DNA of 12,831 nucleotides from JAHEDH01 sp965364515 (GTDB taxonomy: Bacteria; Actinomycetota; Acidimicrobiia; Spongiisociales; ZC4RG35): NCBI GenBank assembly GCA_965364515.1, contig CBDTXZ010000083.1:1-12831 (forward strand), written 5' to 3'. Made by a program: the position numbers and the translations under genes. Shown here in pieces: positions 12,541 through 12,831 of this stretch. The notes below the pieces were generated by a model. It was not told the DNA's origin. It did not search any database and saw only the letters and a list, made by a program, of their open reading frames with translations. Each line of letters opens with the position of its first letter. Positions within the stretch are counted from its first letter, which is position 1.

Positions 12541-12831
12541 TCAATCGACCTGGACCACGATTGCGGTGATGTTGTCGTGACCGCCTGCGCGGTTCGCCTT
12601 TTCGACGAGATCCCACACGGCCTCCTCCGGAGTCTCGAGGGTGAGCGAGGCGGCGATCGCTTCGTCGTCGATCATCGCGTTCACTCCGTCCGAACACAGG
12701 AGGAGACGATCGCCGGGCCGCACGGGTTCCTGTCCCGTGTCGACTTCCAGATCCGCCTGGAGACCGAGCGCACGGGTGATCAGGCTCCGCTGCGGGTGGG
12801 TGGCCACCTCTTCGGGTGTGATCGTGCCCCG
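12541..12831 (-). CDS. pstP: PP2C-family Ser/Thr protein phosphatase, C-terminal part (PstP)
   Basis: The gene runs off the right edge: the last 96 residues and the stop are visible, with no start inside the window. The sequence reads I-T-P-E-E-V-A-T-H-P-Q-R-S-L-I-T-R-A-L-G, then P-G-D-R-L-L-L-C-S-D-G-V-N, and ends with N-R-A-G-G-H-D-N-I-T-A-I-V-V. These are the late motifs of bacterial PP2C phosphatases; the Asp residues in S-D-G and G-H-D-N bind metal. The protein dephosphorylates PknB and its targets, which is consistent with its place at the head of the visible operon. The visible part ends right after the catalytic domain; a C-terminal membrane anchor, present in mycobacterial PstP, is absent here. 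Confidence 0.92.
   Translation of the reverse strand, partial: RGTITPEEVATHPQRSLITRALGLQADLEVDTGQEPVRPGDRLLLCSDGVNAMIDDEAIAASLTLETPEEAVWDLVEKANRAGGHDNITAIVVQVD

Noticed and set aside
11166..12569. 467-residue plus-strand open frame
   Set aside because: It is antisense to the SEDS gene, with a charged, low-complexity composition (E, R, Q, D) typical of the reverse strand of a membrane protein gene. The minus-strand protein has clear family motifs.

Overview
The window is high-GC bacterial DNA with dense, short-spaced genes and GTG as well as ATG starts. The right half carries a PknB-type PASTA kinase, a PbpA-type transpeptidase, a SEDS protein (RodA/FtsW) and a PstP-type phosphatase, with crgA and a TrpG/PabA amidotransferase next to them. 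That set and order is characteristic of Actinobacteria, close to the crgA-trpG-pknB-pknA-pbpA-rodA-pstP block of mycobacteria. The absence of pknA between pknB and pbpA, an inserted mutY and a poly-threonine tail on the kinase fit a deep-branching class such as Acidimicrobiia, but this placement is inference.

Left part (1-3731), accessory-looking: the end of a protein built of 19-21 residue repeats, a strong hairpin, a four-helix membrane protein on the minus strand, a divergent SRPBCC/START-like protein, a DUF861-type cupin, a GIN-domain (DUF2807) lipoprotein, a probably degenerate stretch, a 5'-truncated secreted-protein-like ORF on the minus strand, and a small conserved protein that abuts it head to head.

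Middle (3805-6261): tRNA-Ile(GAT) on minus and tRNA-Ala(TGC) on plus, transcribed divergently; a thiolase (acetyl-CoA acetyltransferase) behind a perfect TetR-type palindrome that overlaps its -10; a long inverted repeat; a small one-helix zinc-ribbon-like protein; an 8-bp tandem repeat; and crgA on the minus strand.

Right part (6375-12831): a TrpG/PabA glutaminase subunit on plus converges with a tightly packed minus-strand run, in transcription order pstP (cut by the window edge), SEDS protein, pbpA, pknB, mutY. The first four form the actinobacterial control module for wall growth and division: the SEDS glycosyltransferase and class B PBP polymerise and cross-link peptidoglycan, PknB senses wall fragments through PASTA domains and phosphorylates targets, PstP reverses this, and CrgA is a division-complex membrane protein. 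MutY, a DNA repair glycosylase, has been added to the end of the run and starts inside the threonine-repeat tail of pknB.

No IS element, integrase, CRISPR array or rRNA gene was seen. The most unusual items are the repeat protein at the left edge, the truncated or rearranged patch around 2927-3525, the inverted repeat at 5472-5518, and the mutY/poly-Thr overlap.
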